Assembly (NCBI RefSeq): GCF_022352055.1
Contig: NZ_JAKRWM010000001.1
Location: forward strand, 620,001 to 684,000
Direction of reading: 5' to 3'
Length of the DNA: 64,000 nucleotides
Origin: Cohnella mopanensis
GTDB taxonomy: Bacteria; Bacillota; Bacilli; Paenibacillales; Paenibacillaceae
Of this stretch, positions 8,762 to 17,134 are shown in pieces. Under the pieces are notes generated by a model. It worked only from the letters and a program-made list of their open reading frames with translations. It had not been told where the DNA came from and did no database searches. A program made the translations under genes and the position numbers. Numbering within the stretch: the stretch's first letter is position 1; every line of letters begins with the position of its first letter.

Positions 8762-9780
8762 AAACGTATGTCGGTACAGCTAATCCCGGATTTTCCCCCT
8801 ACGCCATGGACGAGCTGCGCAGGCGCATCCAAGGGACGAAATTATCGGGTCTTGCGCCTGGAGAAACGTTTTCCTTCACGAGCGGAGATGTCGACGCGGA
8901 TCAGTTGATTACCGATCTTCGGCGTAAAGAGCCGATTTTCCTCAGACATTTTTTCCCGATCGATGCGGAAGTCGACGTATCTGGAAACATAGAGGATACA
9001 GCTGAAGCGTTGAAGGCTTACGCAAGGACATTGGGAGAACGAGTGAAGGGTAAGAAAGTCGCGATTCAAGTACGTAAGGAGCAGAACAGCCCCTTCCCTT
9101 ATTCCTCAGCCGAAGGCAGGGACATTATCGTTCCCGATATACTTGAATTAGGCGGAGAAGCGGTAGCCCGCGAGGCGGATTGGATCCTTTCGGTCTATGC
9201 GACGAAGAAGAAGCTGTATATGGGTTTTTCATTGCCTCGGGACAATCTGTCGGATTGGCCGGGAGGAGCCGTTCGATTCCGCAAGGATGAAAGCCTCATT
9301 TCTCGTGCGGCATTTAAGCTGCTGGAAGCTGAGCGGGAGTTCGATTTGCCTTTGAATCGTTTCTCGAATGCTCTCGACTTAGGCGCCGCACCCGGAGGAT
9401 GGACCTCCGTCCTTCTGGATAGAGGGTTAAGGGTAACTGCCGTAGATCCTGCTGAAATGGATCCGTCACTGGAGCTGCACCCGAATTTACGCCATATTCG
9501 GAGAAATGCGGCGGATGTATCCTTCGCTCCAGGTAGTTTCGATCTTCTCGTATGCGACATGAGCTGGGATCCGTATCACACTTGCCGGATCGTCTCCGAG
9601 CTTGCGCAAACGATGTCGGCCGGGGCCTCGGGGATCATAACGCTTAAGCTGATGTACCGTAAACCGCTCCAGAGCATTCAAGAGCTCATGGAGGATTATA
9701 GCCATGAATTCGACATTCGCAAAGTAAAACAGTTGTTTCATAATCGGGAAGAAGTTACAATGTGGGTGAAGAGAAAATAA
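8758..9780 (+). CDS. THUMP/FtsJ-type SAM-dependent RNA methyltransferase (RlmM-like)
   Basis: A 340-residue protein. The N-terminal 170 residues look like a THUMP-type RNA-binding module. The C-terminal Rossmann domain opens with LISRAAFKLLEAE, a FtsJ/RrmJ hallmark, followed by the SAM loop ALDLGAAPGGWTS, VTAVDPAEMD and LLVCDMSWDP. Lysines and acidic residues of the KDKE methyltransferase tetrad appear in the right order. The layout is that of E. coli RlmM, which methylates the 2'-OH of C2498 in 23S rRNA; the exact target here is an inference. It is the last gene of the plus-strand run that begins at mrfA. Confidence 0.78.
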   Translation: MKTYVGTANPGFSPYAMDELRRRIQGTKLSGLAPGETFSFTSGDVDADQLITDLRRKEPIFLRHFFPIDAEVDVSGNIEDTAEALKAYARTLGERVKGKKVAIQVRKEQNSPFPYSSAEGRDIIVPDILELGGEAVAREADWILSVYATKKKLYMGFSLPRDNLSDWPGGAVRFRKDESLISRAAFKLLEAEREFDLPLNRFSNALDLGAAPGGWTSVLLDRGLRVTAVDPAEMDPSLELHPNLRHIRRNAADVSFAPGSFDLLVCDMSWDPYHTCRIVSELAQTMSAGASGIITLKLMYRKPLQSIQELMEDYSHEFDIRKVKQLFHNREEVTMWVKRK

Positions 9781-9789
9781 ACTCCGAAT

Positions 9790-9860
9790 CGGGAAAGCAT
9801 CCCGCATCCGGGCGAAGTCTTGCGTATGCAAGGCTCCGTTCCGTGGTGCGGTTTTTTTAT
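9790..9860 (+). terminator. Probable terminator region after the methyltransferase operon
   Basis: Two small hairpins (CGGGA/TCCCG at 9790-9804, and GTCTTGC/GCAAGGC around 9816-9833 with one G-T pair) precede a run of seven T near 9853. The second stem is about 18 bases from the T-run, which is longer than ideal. Confidence 0.4.
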
Positions 9861-9886
9861 TTTACTCATAGAAGAGGGGAATTAAA

Positions 9887-11506
9887 ATGCAGGAACAACG
9901 CCAAGATGGCCTTATGCTCGCACCGGGTCAGTTATACGGGGAACGGTATCGTATCGTTATGCCGATCGGCAAGGGAGGGATGGGGCGCGTCTATTTAGCG
10001 GAGGATATTCGTCTCGGCGGGAAAACGCGAGCATTGAAGCTAACCCGCCCTCTTCAGGATGAGCGAATGAGTTTCCTTCCGGAAGCGCAATTGTTGAGCG
10101 AGCTAGACCACCCGCATCTTCCGGCGATCGTGGATTATTATCCTCCTAATGAAGAGGGCGTTGCTTGTATCGTGATGGATTATATCGCGGGAGATACGTT
10201 AGCAGAAAGATGGGAGCGATTCGGGTTTCGGTTACCTTTTCCATTCGTGCTGGGTGTACTTACGGAGCTATGCGAAGTTCTCGTTTATTTGCATGCGCAG
10301 ACGCCAGCCATCGTATTTCGCGATCTAAAACCTGCTAACGTGCTGTTAGATCGGCATAATAAAGCGATGCTCGTCGATTTCGGAATTGCCCGAAGATATC
10401 GGGACGATGTTCAATTCGATACGTTACAGCTCGGAACGCCAGGTTTCGCGGCCCCAGAACAGTTAAGAGGGGATCAATCGGACGGCCGTACCGATCTGTA
10501 CGGCATTGGTGCGCTTGCCTATTTTCTATTAACCGGAGGACAATTCGCGATCCGCCATCGGGGGGAATTGAAGCGGGTGCTTCAGGAGGATGTTCCCTCG
10601 GAGTTTATTTTCTTATTAGAACGATTACTCGCCAGCCAACCGGCCGCCCGGCCGCAATCGGCAACAGAGCTGTATGGCGATTTCATCGCGATCCATCAGC
10701 AGATTAATGACCATCCTTTGTCCCAACGGCAGTTACATAGTCTGATCCTCGATCCCTATCAAGCGCATGAATACGGAAACCAGGACCGTACGATCGTGAT
10801 CGGCATCGCATCCGCTTATCCCGGCGCGGGGGCAACCTTTGCTTCGCTAGCCCTTTCTTCGGCGTTGTCCGGAATAGGGATACCCCACGCGTTGGTGGAG
10901 TGTCCGGGCAACGATTCCGAGCTATACACACTCCTTAACGGAGCGAGAAAAATGCCCAGAGGCGCCGTTTATGCACATGCGAACGGACTTCAAGCTACGG
11001 CTCCGGCTTGGCGAAACGGCAAAGCGGCATATTATCCGCTAGATCCGAATGAATTCGGAACACAACCGCCGGAGACGGCTTTTGCCAGTTGGCTTCGCAA
11101 GCTCGGAGCACCAATCGTTCTGTTAGACCTATCCAGCAATTGGGGACAAACGCATATTAGGGACTGGCTAACTAGAGCTGTGGATCATCTCATAATGGTT
11201 GCGGATTGTTATCCCGCGAAATGGTCCGGCCGAAGGCAAGCATCTTGCATGGAATTGCTCCAACTAGCCCTGCAACGCAATATTAAGAATAGTTGGATTG
11301 CCAATCGCGATCAACCTTTTGCCGATAGGAAGCAATGGCTTTCCTTGTTTCCTGTAAAACCGGACGTATACTTGCCCGATCTCGGAGGTCCGACTATGCT
11401 TCATTCGCTCTGGAGAGGAGAAGGAATAACGTCTGAGCCCCATGCGCAGCAGACAGTACACCAGGCTTTTCAACGCTGGATCGACTCTTACGCCAAGAGT
11501 CGTTAA
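9887..11506 (+). CDS. Ser/Thr protein kinase fused to a degenerate MinD/ParA-like P-loop domain
   Basis: The 539-residue protein starts with a Hanks-type kinase: glycine loop GKGGMG (28-33), Lys51 in ALKL, FRDLKPAN with Asp146 (FRD replaces the usual HRD), DFG at 164-166 and APEQ near 190. There are no PASTA repeats and no clear membrane segment, unlike PrkC. From residue 303, VIGIASAYPGAGATFAS looks like the first strand and P-loop of MinD/ParA ATPases, but GAGAT lacks the lysine; later strands (HALVECPG, IVLLDLSSNWG) keep the fold pattern. The tail may therefore be a non-catalytic binding domain. It appears to be monocistronic. Confidence 0.82.
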   Translation: MQEQRQDGLMLAPGQLYGERYRIVMPIGKGGMGRVYLAEDIRLGGKTRALKLTRPLQDERMSFLPEAQLLSELDHPHLPAIVDYYPPNEEGVACIVMDYIAGDTLAERWERFGFRLPFPFVLGVLTELCEVLVYLHAQTPAIVFRDLKPANVLLDRHNKAMLVDFGIARRYRDDVQFDTLQLGTPGFAAPEQLRGDQSDGRTDLYGIGALAYFLLTGGQFAIRHRGELKRVLQEDVPSEFIFLLERLLASQPAARPQSATELYGDFIAIHQQINDHPLSQRQLHSLILDPYQAHEYGNQDRTIVIGIASAYPGAGATFASLALSSALSGIGIPHALVECPGNDSELYTLLNGARKMPRGAVYAHANGLQATAPAWRNGKAAYYPLDPNEFGTQPPETAFASWLRKLGAPIVLLDLSSNWGQTHIRDWLTRAVDHLIMVADCYPAKWSGRRQASCMELLQLALQRNIKNSWIANRDQPFADRKQWLSLFPVKPDVYLPDLGGPTMLHSLWRGEGITSEPHAQQTVHQAFQRWIDSYAKSR

Positions 11507-11567
11507 GGGAAGACGTGTTTCCGATAATTCCTTCTTTTCGACGGATTTTCCAAGCCTTTGACAGTCA

Positions 11568-11576
11568 TGATACAAT
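11568..11576 (+). promoter_or_regulatory. Extended -10 promoter of the chromate transporter gene
   Basis: TGATACAAT gives TG at 11568-11569 and a -10 at 11571-11576. No good -35 is seen at 17 bases, which is usual for extended -10 promoters. The start codon lies 38 bases downstream. Confidence 0.5.
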
Positions 11577-11614
11577 GTAGACGGGAGAAAGCGTTAAATA
11601 GGGGAGAAATCAGA

Positions 11615-12796
11615 GTGTCGGGCAATCGGTTGCGATGGCTGGAAGTAGGATTAACGGCATTAAAGCTTGGAATGACATCGTTCGGAGGACCGGTAGCCCA
11701 TATCGGATATTTTCGACAGCAATATGTTGTTCGCAAGAAATGGCTGTCCGAACAATCATTCGGTGATATGGTAGCGCTATGTCAGTTTCTTCCTGGGCCG
11801 GCTAGCAGTCAACTAGGCATCGCTATCGGCATTCAACGTGCCGGGCTTCTGGGCGGATTGTTCGCTTGGTTAGGATTTACCCTTCCATCCGCGTTGCTGC
11901 TCATTGCTTTTGCCTTTGGATTGCAGTGGGGAGGTATCGTAGACTCCGGTTGGTTAGCGGGCTTAAAGCTCGCCGCCGTTGCCGTGGTCGCGCAAGCGGT
12001 GTGGAGCATGGCACAGACGCTGACGCCAGACAAACCGAGAATTGCATTAGCGGCTTTTGCAGCGTGTTGCGCGATTCTGATACCCGGAACAACGGGTCAG
12101 ATCATTCCCATTGTCGCCTGCGGAATTGTCGGAGCTCTATGGTTGAAACCTCAGGTGGTAGCGTCGTCTAACGATTCAGAGACGAGTATGAAAAGTGCCG
12201 CAGGGATTGGGTTACTTGTTATATTCATGCTGCTATTAGTTCTTCTACCCGTACTTTCAGCGTTATATCAGGGTCCGCTATGGCAGTTAGCCGACATTGG
12301 CTATCGAGCGGGCGCTCTCGTGTTCGGTGGAGGGCATGTCGTTCTTCCGATGCTGCATGATCAGCTGACTGTAACGGGAATCGTTAATGAACAACAATTT
12401 ATGGCGGGATATGGAGCTGCACAAGCGGTGCCGGGTCCATTGTTCACGTTCGCTGCATATTTAGGCGCCATCTCATCTAATGGTACGGAGGGACTAATCC
12501 GGGCAGTCGTGATGTTGGTGTTCATTTTTCTTCCTTCCTTTTTACTCGTGGCAGGTGTTATGCCTTTCTGGTCTCGGTTGCGTTCTCGGAAGCGGGCGAG
12601 GGCGATTATGAACGGTGTTAACGCATCGGTCGTTGGAATTTTGTTTGCCGCTCTTTATGATCCAGTATGGACGAGCTCAGTGAACGATAAGTTGGATATA
12701 CTTCTTGTAGGAATCGGGTTTTTACTGCTTGTCGTATGGAAATGCCCGCCTTGGTTGCTCGTGATACTGGCTGCAGCGTTTGGATGGTTGCTATAG
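11615..12796 (+). CDS. chrA: Chromate transporter, long-chain ChrA family
   Basis: A polytopic membrane protein of 393 residues. It has two homologous halves, each opening with the family pattern: LGMTSFGGPVAHIGYF and CQFLPGPASSQLGIAIG in the first half, ALVFGGGHVVLPML and GAAQAVPGPLFTFAAYLG in the second. This two-domain arrangement defines long-chain ChrA proteins, which export chromate or related oxyanions. The frame is open from 11558, but GTG 11615 lies seven bases after GGGGAGA and begins at the first conserved residues, while the longer version would overlap its own -10. Many ChrA homologues transport something other than chromate; no metal regulator is nearby. Confidence 0.88.
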   Translation: MSGNRLRWLEVGLTALKLGMTSFGGPVAHIGYFRQQYVVRKKWLSEQSFGDMVALCQFLPGPASSQLGIAIGIQRAGLLGGLFAWLGFTLPSALLLIAFAFGLQWGGIVDSGWLAGLKLAAVAVVAQAVWSMAQTLTPDKPRIALAAFAACCAILIPGTTGQIIPIVACGIVGALWLKPQVVASSNDSETSMKSAAGIGLLVIFMLLLVLLPVLSALYQGPLWQLADIGYRAGALVFGGGHVVLPMLHDQLTVTGIVNEQQFMAGYGAAQAVPGPLFTFAAYLGAISSNGTEGLIRAVVMLVFIFLPSFLLVAGVMPFWSRLRSRKRARAIMNGVNASVVGILFAALYDPVWTSSVNDKLDILLVGIGFLLLVVWKCPPWLLVILAAAFGWLL

Positions 12797-12831
12797 GGCG
12801 GACATACACATATTTATATGAGGTGACTGAA

Positions 12832-13530
12832 ATGAACAATGAAAATATTTTGATCATAGAAGATGAAGATGCCATTGCAAGAATTCTCCAGTTGGAATTG
12901 GAGCATGAAGGCTACGGGGTCGGCAGGGCCGCGGACGGACGTAAAGGATTGGAGATGGCGACATCCGGAGAATGGGATCTCATCCTGCTTGACGTGATGC
13001 TGCCCGAGTTGAATGGCATCGAGGTGCTGCGCAGGTTAAGGCAGAACGACGGAGTCGTTCCTGTTATTCTGCTGACGGCTAGAGATACAGTACCGGATAA
13101 GGTGAGCGGCTTCGAGCATGGGGCGAACGATTATATTACAAAACCATTTGCCATGGAAGAGCTACTTGCAAGGGTGCGGAATTTGTTGCGCATCTTCAAA
13201 GCTTCCCGGGAAGGGGAGAGCGAGGACGTTATACGGATTGGAGATTTGTCCATCGAGCTCTTAACCCGCAAAGTATATCGTAAAGACCATTCTATTGAAC
13301 TGACACCTCGGGAGTTCGAACTCTTACTGTATTTAGCCCGACATAAGAACGGAGAGAAAACACGGGACGAAATTTTGTCGGATGTGTGGGGGTACGAGTA
13401 TATCGGGGATACGAACGTCGTAGACGTCTACATCCGTTATTTAAGGCAAAAAATGGACAAAGGTTACCGCCATAAGCTATTGCATACGGTACGCGGAGTC
13501 GGATATATGCTGAAGGAGCCGGATGCATGA
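12832..13530 (+). CDS. OmpR-family response regulator
   Basis: A 232-residue regulator with an N-terminal receiver (acidic pair EDED at 10-13, phospho-acceptor Asp54 in ILLDVMLPE, Lys in ITKPF near 105) and a C-terminal winged helix (LTPREFELL, YIRYLRQKMD). ATG 12832 has GAGGTG before it; an upstream in-frame ATG at 12736 would start inside chrA. It overlaps the histidine kinase gene by four bases. The short leader from chrA suggests it could be read through from that gene or have its own weak promoter. The ligand or stress sensed is unknown. Confidence 0.9.
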   Translation: MNNENILIIEDEDAIARILQLELEHEGYGVGRAADGRKGLEMATSGEWDLILLDVMLPELNGIEVLRRLRQNDGVVPVILLTARDTVPDKVSGFEHGANDYITKPFAMEELLARVRNLLRIFKASREGESEDVIRIGDLSIELLTRKVYRKDHSIELTPREFELLLYLARHKNGEKTRDEILSDVWGYEYIGDTNVVDVYIRYLRQKMDKGYRHKLLHTVRGVGYMLKEPDA

Positions 13531-14882
13531 CCCTCAGATCAAGGTTCACCTTATTCACGGTTTTCTGGCTTATCTTCATTCTGATCCTTTATAACATTTT
13601 CGTTTATTTTTTCGTGATACGGGTAACGACGCGCGGCGAGCTGCAATTGCTTACTAACAAAGCGGACCTGATCATCGAGACGCTGAGGAAGCAGGGAATG
13701 CGGGGGCTGGAGGACCCGAAGCTTCTTAGCGACATGTATAATTATAACGAGATGTTAAGGATCGTCTCAGGCGACGTGCGAGTCGTGAACAAGGTTGGAA
13801 CGGACGACGAGCTGTTGAATATTCCTCCACAAATGCAGGTATATAATCTATCAGAGACTCGTCAAATTAACGGGCAACGGGTCCTTTATTTATCGATGCC
13901 TTTTTTTGATAAAGGGCATCTCATCGGAACGGTGGAAGCGGCGCGGCGCTTGACGGTTCTTGATAGTTATTTGCAAATCTTATTAGGGGCATTAAGCGTT
14001 ACAAGCATAGGTGCGATCGTGTTTGCCATTTTCGGAACCTATTGGTTCACTTCGCGATTAACGGGGCCAATCGGCCAGATGGTCCAAACGATGAGAGAAA
14101 TCGACCGAAGCGGGAAGCTATACCGGGTCAAGCTGAACGGCAGGGAAGAGTCGGTGGAACTCCAGCAAATGGTTAGAGCCTTTAATCAAATGATTGATCG
14201 CCTGGACCGTACGATCGAGCATCAGAAGCATTTCGTCGCGGATGCTTCCCACGAGCTGAAAACTCCGCTTACGGTCATCTCAAGCTACGCCGACATGCTT
14301 AAACGCTGGGGCAGGGATAACGTCGAAGTCCGGGACGAGGCGATCGAGGCGATCTCCAGGGAAACCGAGCGGCTGCAAAATCTGATTCGTTCCATGCTCA
14401 CGTTAGCGGAAGCCGAACAGGATGATTGGCTGAACGTATCGCGGTTTGAAGTGACTACTGTTGTTAGGGAACTTTCCGAAGTGCTCGGAACAACGTTCCG
14501 GAGAGAAATCCGGGTTCATTCCGATAGCCATTCCGTACATATGAAGGGCGATAAGGAAAAAATCAGGCAATTGCTGCTCATCCTGATCGATAATGCGATC
14601 AAGTATAGCAAGGAACCGATAGACGTTCGCATTCGCAATCAGAAGAACGGAATCAAGCTCGAAGTTACCGACTACGGCATCGGCGTTCCGGAAAGCGAAA
14701 TCCCGTACATGTTCGAGAGATTCTATCGGGTTGACGAAGCGCGGCATAGGTCAACGGGAGGAAGCGGACTCGGCTTATCGATAGCCAAGAAAATTATCGA
14801 TATTCACGAAGGAAACGTGGAAGTATACAGCAAAACAGGAAACGGGACGACAATCTCCATTCAGTTGCCGCGTAAAATATAG
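13527..14882 (+). CDS. Membrane sensor histidine kinase (HAMP-HisKA-HATPase)
   Basis: A 451-residue sensor. Transmembrane segment 1 spans about 8-31 and segment 2 about 148-173, enclosing an extracytoplasmic sensor of about 115 residues without a domain I recognise. A HAMP linker follows, then the phospho-acceptor His242 in DASHELKTPLTV and the ATPase domain with N (LILIDNAIKYS), G1 (TDYGIGVPE) and G2 (TGGSGLGLSIAKK) boxes. It is translationally coupled to the response regulator and ends just before a strong terminator. The architecture resembles ArlS/CssS-type kinases, but I do not assign a specific orthologue. Confidence 0.9.
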   Translation: MTLRSRFTLFTVFWLIFILILYNIFVYFFVIRVTTRGELQLLTNKADLIIETLRKQGMRGLEDPKLLSDMYNYNEMLRIVSGDVRVVNKVGTDDELLNIPPQMQVYNLSETRQINGQRVLYLSMPFFDKGHLIGTVEAARRLTVLDSYLQILLGALSVTSIGAIVFAIFGTYWFTSRLTGPIGQMVQTMREIDRSGKLYRVKLNGREESVELQQMVRAFNQMIDRLDRTIEHQKHFVADASHELKTPLTVISSYADMLKRWGRDNVEVRDEAIEAISRETERLQNLIRSMLTLAEAEQDDWLNVSRFEVTTVVRELSEVLGTTFRREIRVHSDSHSVHMKGDKEKIRQLLLILIDNAIKYSKEPIDVRIRNQKNGIKLEVTDYGIGVPESEIPYMFERFYRVDEARHRSTGGSGLGLSIAKKIIDIHEGNVEVYSKTGNGTTISIQLPRKI

Positions 14883-14895
14883 CTCCGAGATCAGC

Positions 14896-14937
14896 AAAAA
14901 ACCGGCGTTTCGGATTTTCCGAAATATGCCGGTTTTT
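14896..14937 (+). terminator. Strong bidirectional terminator
   Basis: A 19-base arm (14896-14914) pairs with 14918-14937 around a three-base loop, with one small mismatch, and is flanked by A-run and T-run. It lies between the convergent histidine kinase and NlpC/P60 genes and can serve both. Confidence 0.9.
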
Positions 14938-14994
14938 GTTGTGCAACTTTACGCGAAACTAAGACGTTAATAGCAATAAGATAATAAATAGAGA

Positions 14995-15486
14995 TTATAG
15001 CACGCGACGTGCAGTCACATAATGGGATTTCCAGTAAGATGTGTTAATCGAAGAATAAGTAACCCCAGGCTTGCCGTACGTATGCAACATTTTGTTGTTG
15101 CCGACATAGATGCCTACATGACCAATGTTTTTACCCGTACGTGCGACGTTGAAGAATACGAGATCGCCTTTCTTCAGATTGCTCTTCGCTACCTTGTAAC
15201 CGCGTTTGGCTTGTGAGCTAGAGACGCGCGGCAGCTTGACTCCATATTTACCGTACACATATTGCGTGAAGCTGGAGCAGTCGAATGCGGATGTAGAGCC
15301 CGATGGGGCGCCGAAACGATATTTCACGCCTAAGTATTTTTTGCCGAGCGTGATGATTTTGTCTGCCTTAGAAGTCGTTGCCGCGGAAGCCTGTGGGGCT
15401 TGTCCTAGCGCGATTCCGGTAAATCCAATGACTGCGCAAAGGCTGACGCCTGCTATTTTCCGGACGAATGCGTTTTTGAAGCTCAT
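14995..15486 (-). CDS. Secreted NlpC/P60 cell-wall endopeptidase
   Basis: A 163-residue secreted peptidoglycan hydrolase. A signal peptide with hydrophobic core (about 8-27) ends near PQASA, followed by the NlpC/P60 domain: catalytic Cys70 in FDCSSFTQYVYG, His123 in GHVGIYVG and His135 in MLHTYGK. There is no SH3 or LysM binding module, so this is a minimal single-domain enzyme, probably a D,L-endopeptidase acting between D-Glu and diaminopimelate. The start is set at the ATG complementary to 15484-15486, six bases after a GGAGG site; a longer reading frame from 15537 lacks a ribosome site. Confidence 0.9.
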   Translation of the reverse strand: MSFKNAFVRKIAGVSLCAVIGFTGIALGQAPQASAATTSKADKIITLGKKYLGVKYRFGAPSGSTSAFDCSSFTQYVYGKYGVKLPRVSSSQAKRGYKVAKSNLKKGDLVFFNVARTGKNIGHVGIYVGNNKMLHTYGKPGVTYSSINTSYWKSHYVTARRVL

Positions 15487-15785
15487 GTTGTAATTCCCTC
15501 CATATATAATACAGATGCATGGGTTCGAGTATAACAAAACAGAGAGTTCCTAATTTTTTCCAAAGAGAGAACATGCGTGGGCATAAGAACGGTTTGAGTC
15601 GCTTTCTTAGAAAACGATGAGAATTTACTCATAACCTGTACATATCTACCTCAAGCGCATGCATCTGCCATCAAATCAAGAGCATGAAACTTGCCCCTTC
15701 TCTATCAATTCCTATAAAATAGGTAGAGGGTATGGGGTATTTAGTCATGTAATCTAACACATAGTTTTGGGATGGGGGTGTCGTT
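15487..15785. other. Divergent intergenic region (299 bases)
   Basis: It separates the NlpC/P60 gene from the GNAT gene. I see the GGAGG site of the former, a promoter for the latter (15691-15718) and no convincing small gene or RNA. A GAACATGC palindrome half around 15570 is too poor to call a LexA box. Confidence 0.5.
15691..15718 (+). promoter_or_regulatory. Promoter of the GNAT gene pair
   Basis: TTGCCC (15691-15696) and TATAAA (15713-15718) are 16 bases apart. The -10 sits within a short inverted repeat CCTAT/ATAGG (15711-15723), which could be an operator. Confidence 0.45.
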
Positions 15786-16442
15786 GTGCTTAAACATCTA
15801 AGAGTATCGGACGGTCACCGCCTGCTTCCTGTGACGATCAGAAATTATGAAAGGGGGGACTTTACGAATTTAATCTCTCTTCAGGCACTTTGCTTTCCTC
15901 CGCCGTATCCTTCTGAGCTATGGTGGAATGAGGAGCAGTTGACTGAGCATGTCACCCGATTTCCGGAAGGTGCCTTGTGCGTAGAGGTTGAAGGTATAAT
16001 TGCGGGATCCATGACCGCTCTGCGGATAACATTGGACGATCGCATACCTCATGATTGGGCATCTGTTACCGATGAAGGCTTCATTAGAAACCATGATCCA
16101 GATGGCGACACTCTCTATGTCGTAGATATTTGCGTCGCCCCACAATATCGCAAGCTCGGATTAGGCAAATGGCTCATGCAGTCGATGTATGAGACGGTTG
16201 TCCATCTCGGCTGCAATCGTTTGCTAGGGGGAGGGCGAATGCCTGGGTATCAACAGCATGCACATCTGCTAACGCCTCAACAATACTTGGATGAGGTGAT
16301 ATCCGGGTCAAGGTACGATGCTGTACTTACTTTTTTGCTGAATTGCGGAAGATTGCCGATTGGCCTATTGGCTAACTATTTAGAAGATGAACAATCCGCT
16401 CATTATGCAGCGTTAATGGAATGGCGAAACCCTTTCAAGTGA
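15786..16442 (+). CDS. Stand-alone GNAT protein resembling the N-terminal half of YhcX-type amidohydrolases
   Basis: A 218-residue GNAT acetyltransferase. VVDICVAPQYRKLGLGKWLMQSMYE gives the acetyl-CoA loop (written here in fold order: strand 4, RKLGLGK pyrophosphate loop, helix 3). The segment GGGRMPGYQQHAH, then LTPQQYLDEVISG and DAVLTFLLNCG, matches what I recall of the GNAT half of B. subtilis YhcX, where a nitrilase-type domain follows; here the protein stops about where that domain would begin. The GTG start has a GGGGGTG site. The substrate is unknown. It is followed after 16 bases by a second GNAT-like gene, so the two are likely one operon. Confidence 0.72.
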   Translation: MLKHLRVSDGHRLLPVTIRNYERGDFTNLISLQALCFPPPYPSELWWNEEQLTEHVTRFPEGALCVEVEGIIAGSMTALRITLDDRIPHDWASVTDEGFIRNHDPDGDTLYVVDICVAPQYRKLGLGKWLMQSMYETVVHLGCNRLLGGGRMPGYQQHAHLLTPQQYLDEVISGSRYDAVLTFLLNCGRLPIGLLANYLEDEQSAHYAALMEWRNPFK

Positions 16443-16458
16443 GAAGGAGCGAGAATTG

Positions 16459-17130
16459 ATGGAATATATTCGAGTAAGTTCAATAGAGGATCCTAATTTC
16501 GTGTCGATGCACCGATTGATGAGTTCGATTTTTCCGGCCGAGGAAGTATTGGCGTTCGAATTGTGGAAGGAACCGATCGAGGATCCGGATATTCATGTTT
16601 ATGTGGCCGTACATGAGGGTAATGTCGTCGGGGCAACGGAATATCGTTATTATGCCGATCTACGCGTAGCGATGACCGATTTTACGATTATCGGAACGAT
16701 GGGCCTCGGCATCGGACGTTTTTTATACGTTAATCGAGCCCGCGATCTAGAACGTCTTCAACGTGAGAGCGGCACGACTTCGATCGGCATGTTCGCTGAA
16801 ATCTATCGCCCTCATGCGGTATCGTCGTTCAAATTCGGCAATGTGCTTCCAATGCATCCCGCGGTAAGGAGGGAAGTGCTGTCGCACATCGGTTATGAGA
16901 AGCTGAATTTCACATACGTGCACCCTTCCTGGGATCATGAAGGCAAGGCGGTAACGGAGCTCGATTTAGGCTTTTTGCCGGCGGACGAGACTTTACGGGA
17001 ACTGCCGGCGAGTCTTATAGCGCAGTTCCTTAGGGAGTACTATACTGCCCTTCCGAATAAACCTCGGGAGTGGCTGGACATGATCGAAAAGTTGGAAGGT
17101 CACGCAGCAATCGAACTTCTACCCTTGTAA
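16459..17130 (+). CDS. GNAT-like acetyltransferase, function unknown
   Basis: A 223-residue cytosolic protein without signal or membrane segments. The central part (DIHVYVAVHEGNVVGATEYRYY, written with the conserved VVGATEYR turn, then GTMGLGIGRFLYVNRARDLER) fits a GNAT fold with a variant acetyl-CoA loop, and the C-terminal third is helical. ATG 16459 or TTG 16456 can both be served by AAGGAG at 16444-16449. It is probably co-transcribed with the preceding GNAT gene and ends four bases before the convergent germination operon. The fold assignment is moderate and the substrate unknown. Confidence 0.55.
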   Translation: MEYIRVSSIEDPNFVSMHRLMSSIFPAEEVLAFELWKEPIEDPDIHVYVAVHEGNVVGATEYRYYADLRVAMTDFTIIGTMGLGIGRFLYVNRARDLERLQRESGTTSIGMFAEIYRPHAVSSFKFGNVLPMHPAVRREVLSHIGYEKLNFTYVHPSWDHEGKAVTELDLGFLPADETLRELPASLIAQFLREYYTALPNKPREWLDMIEKLEGHAAIELLPL

Positions 17131-17134
17131 CTTC

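Noticed and set aside
15568..15583. GAACATGC-containing sequence resembling a LexA box
   Set aside because: Four mismatches to the consensus, and no -35/-10 in the fixed geometry of the other three boxes.
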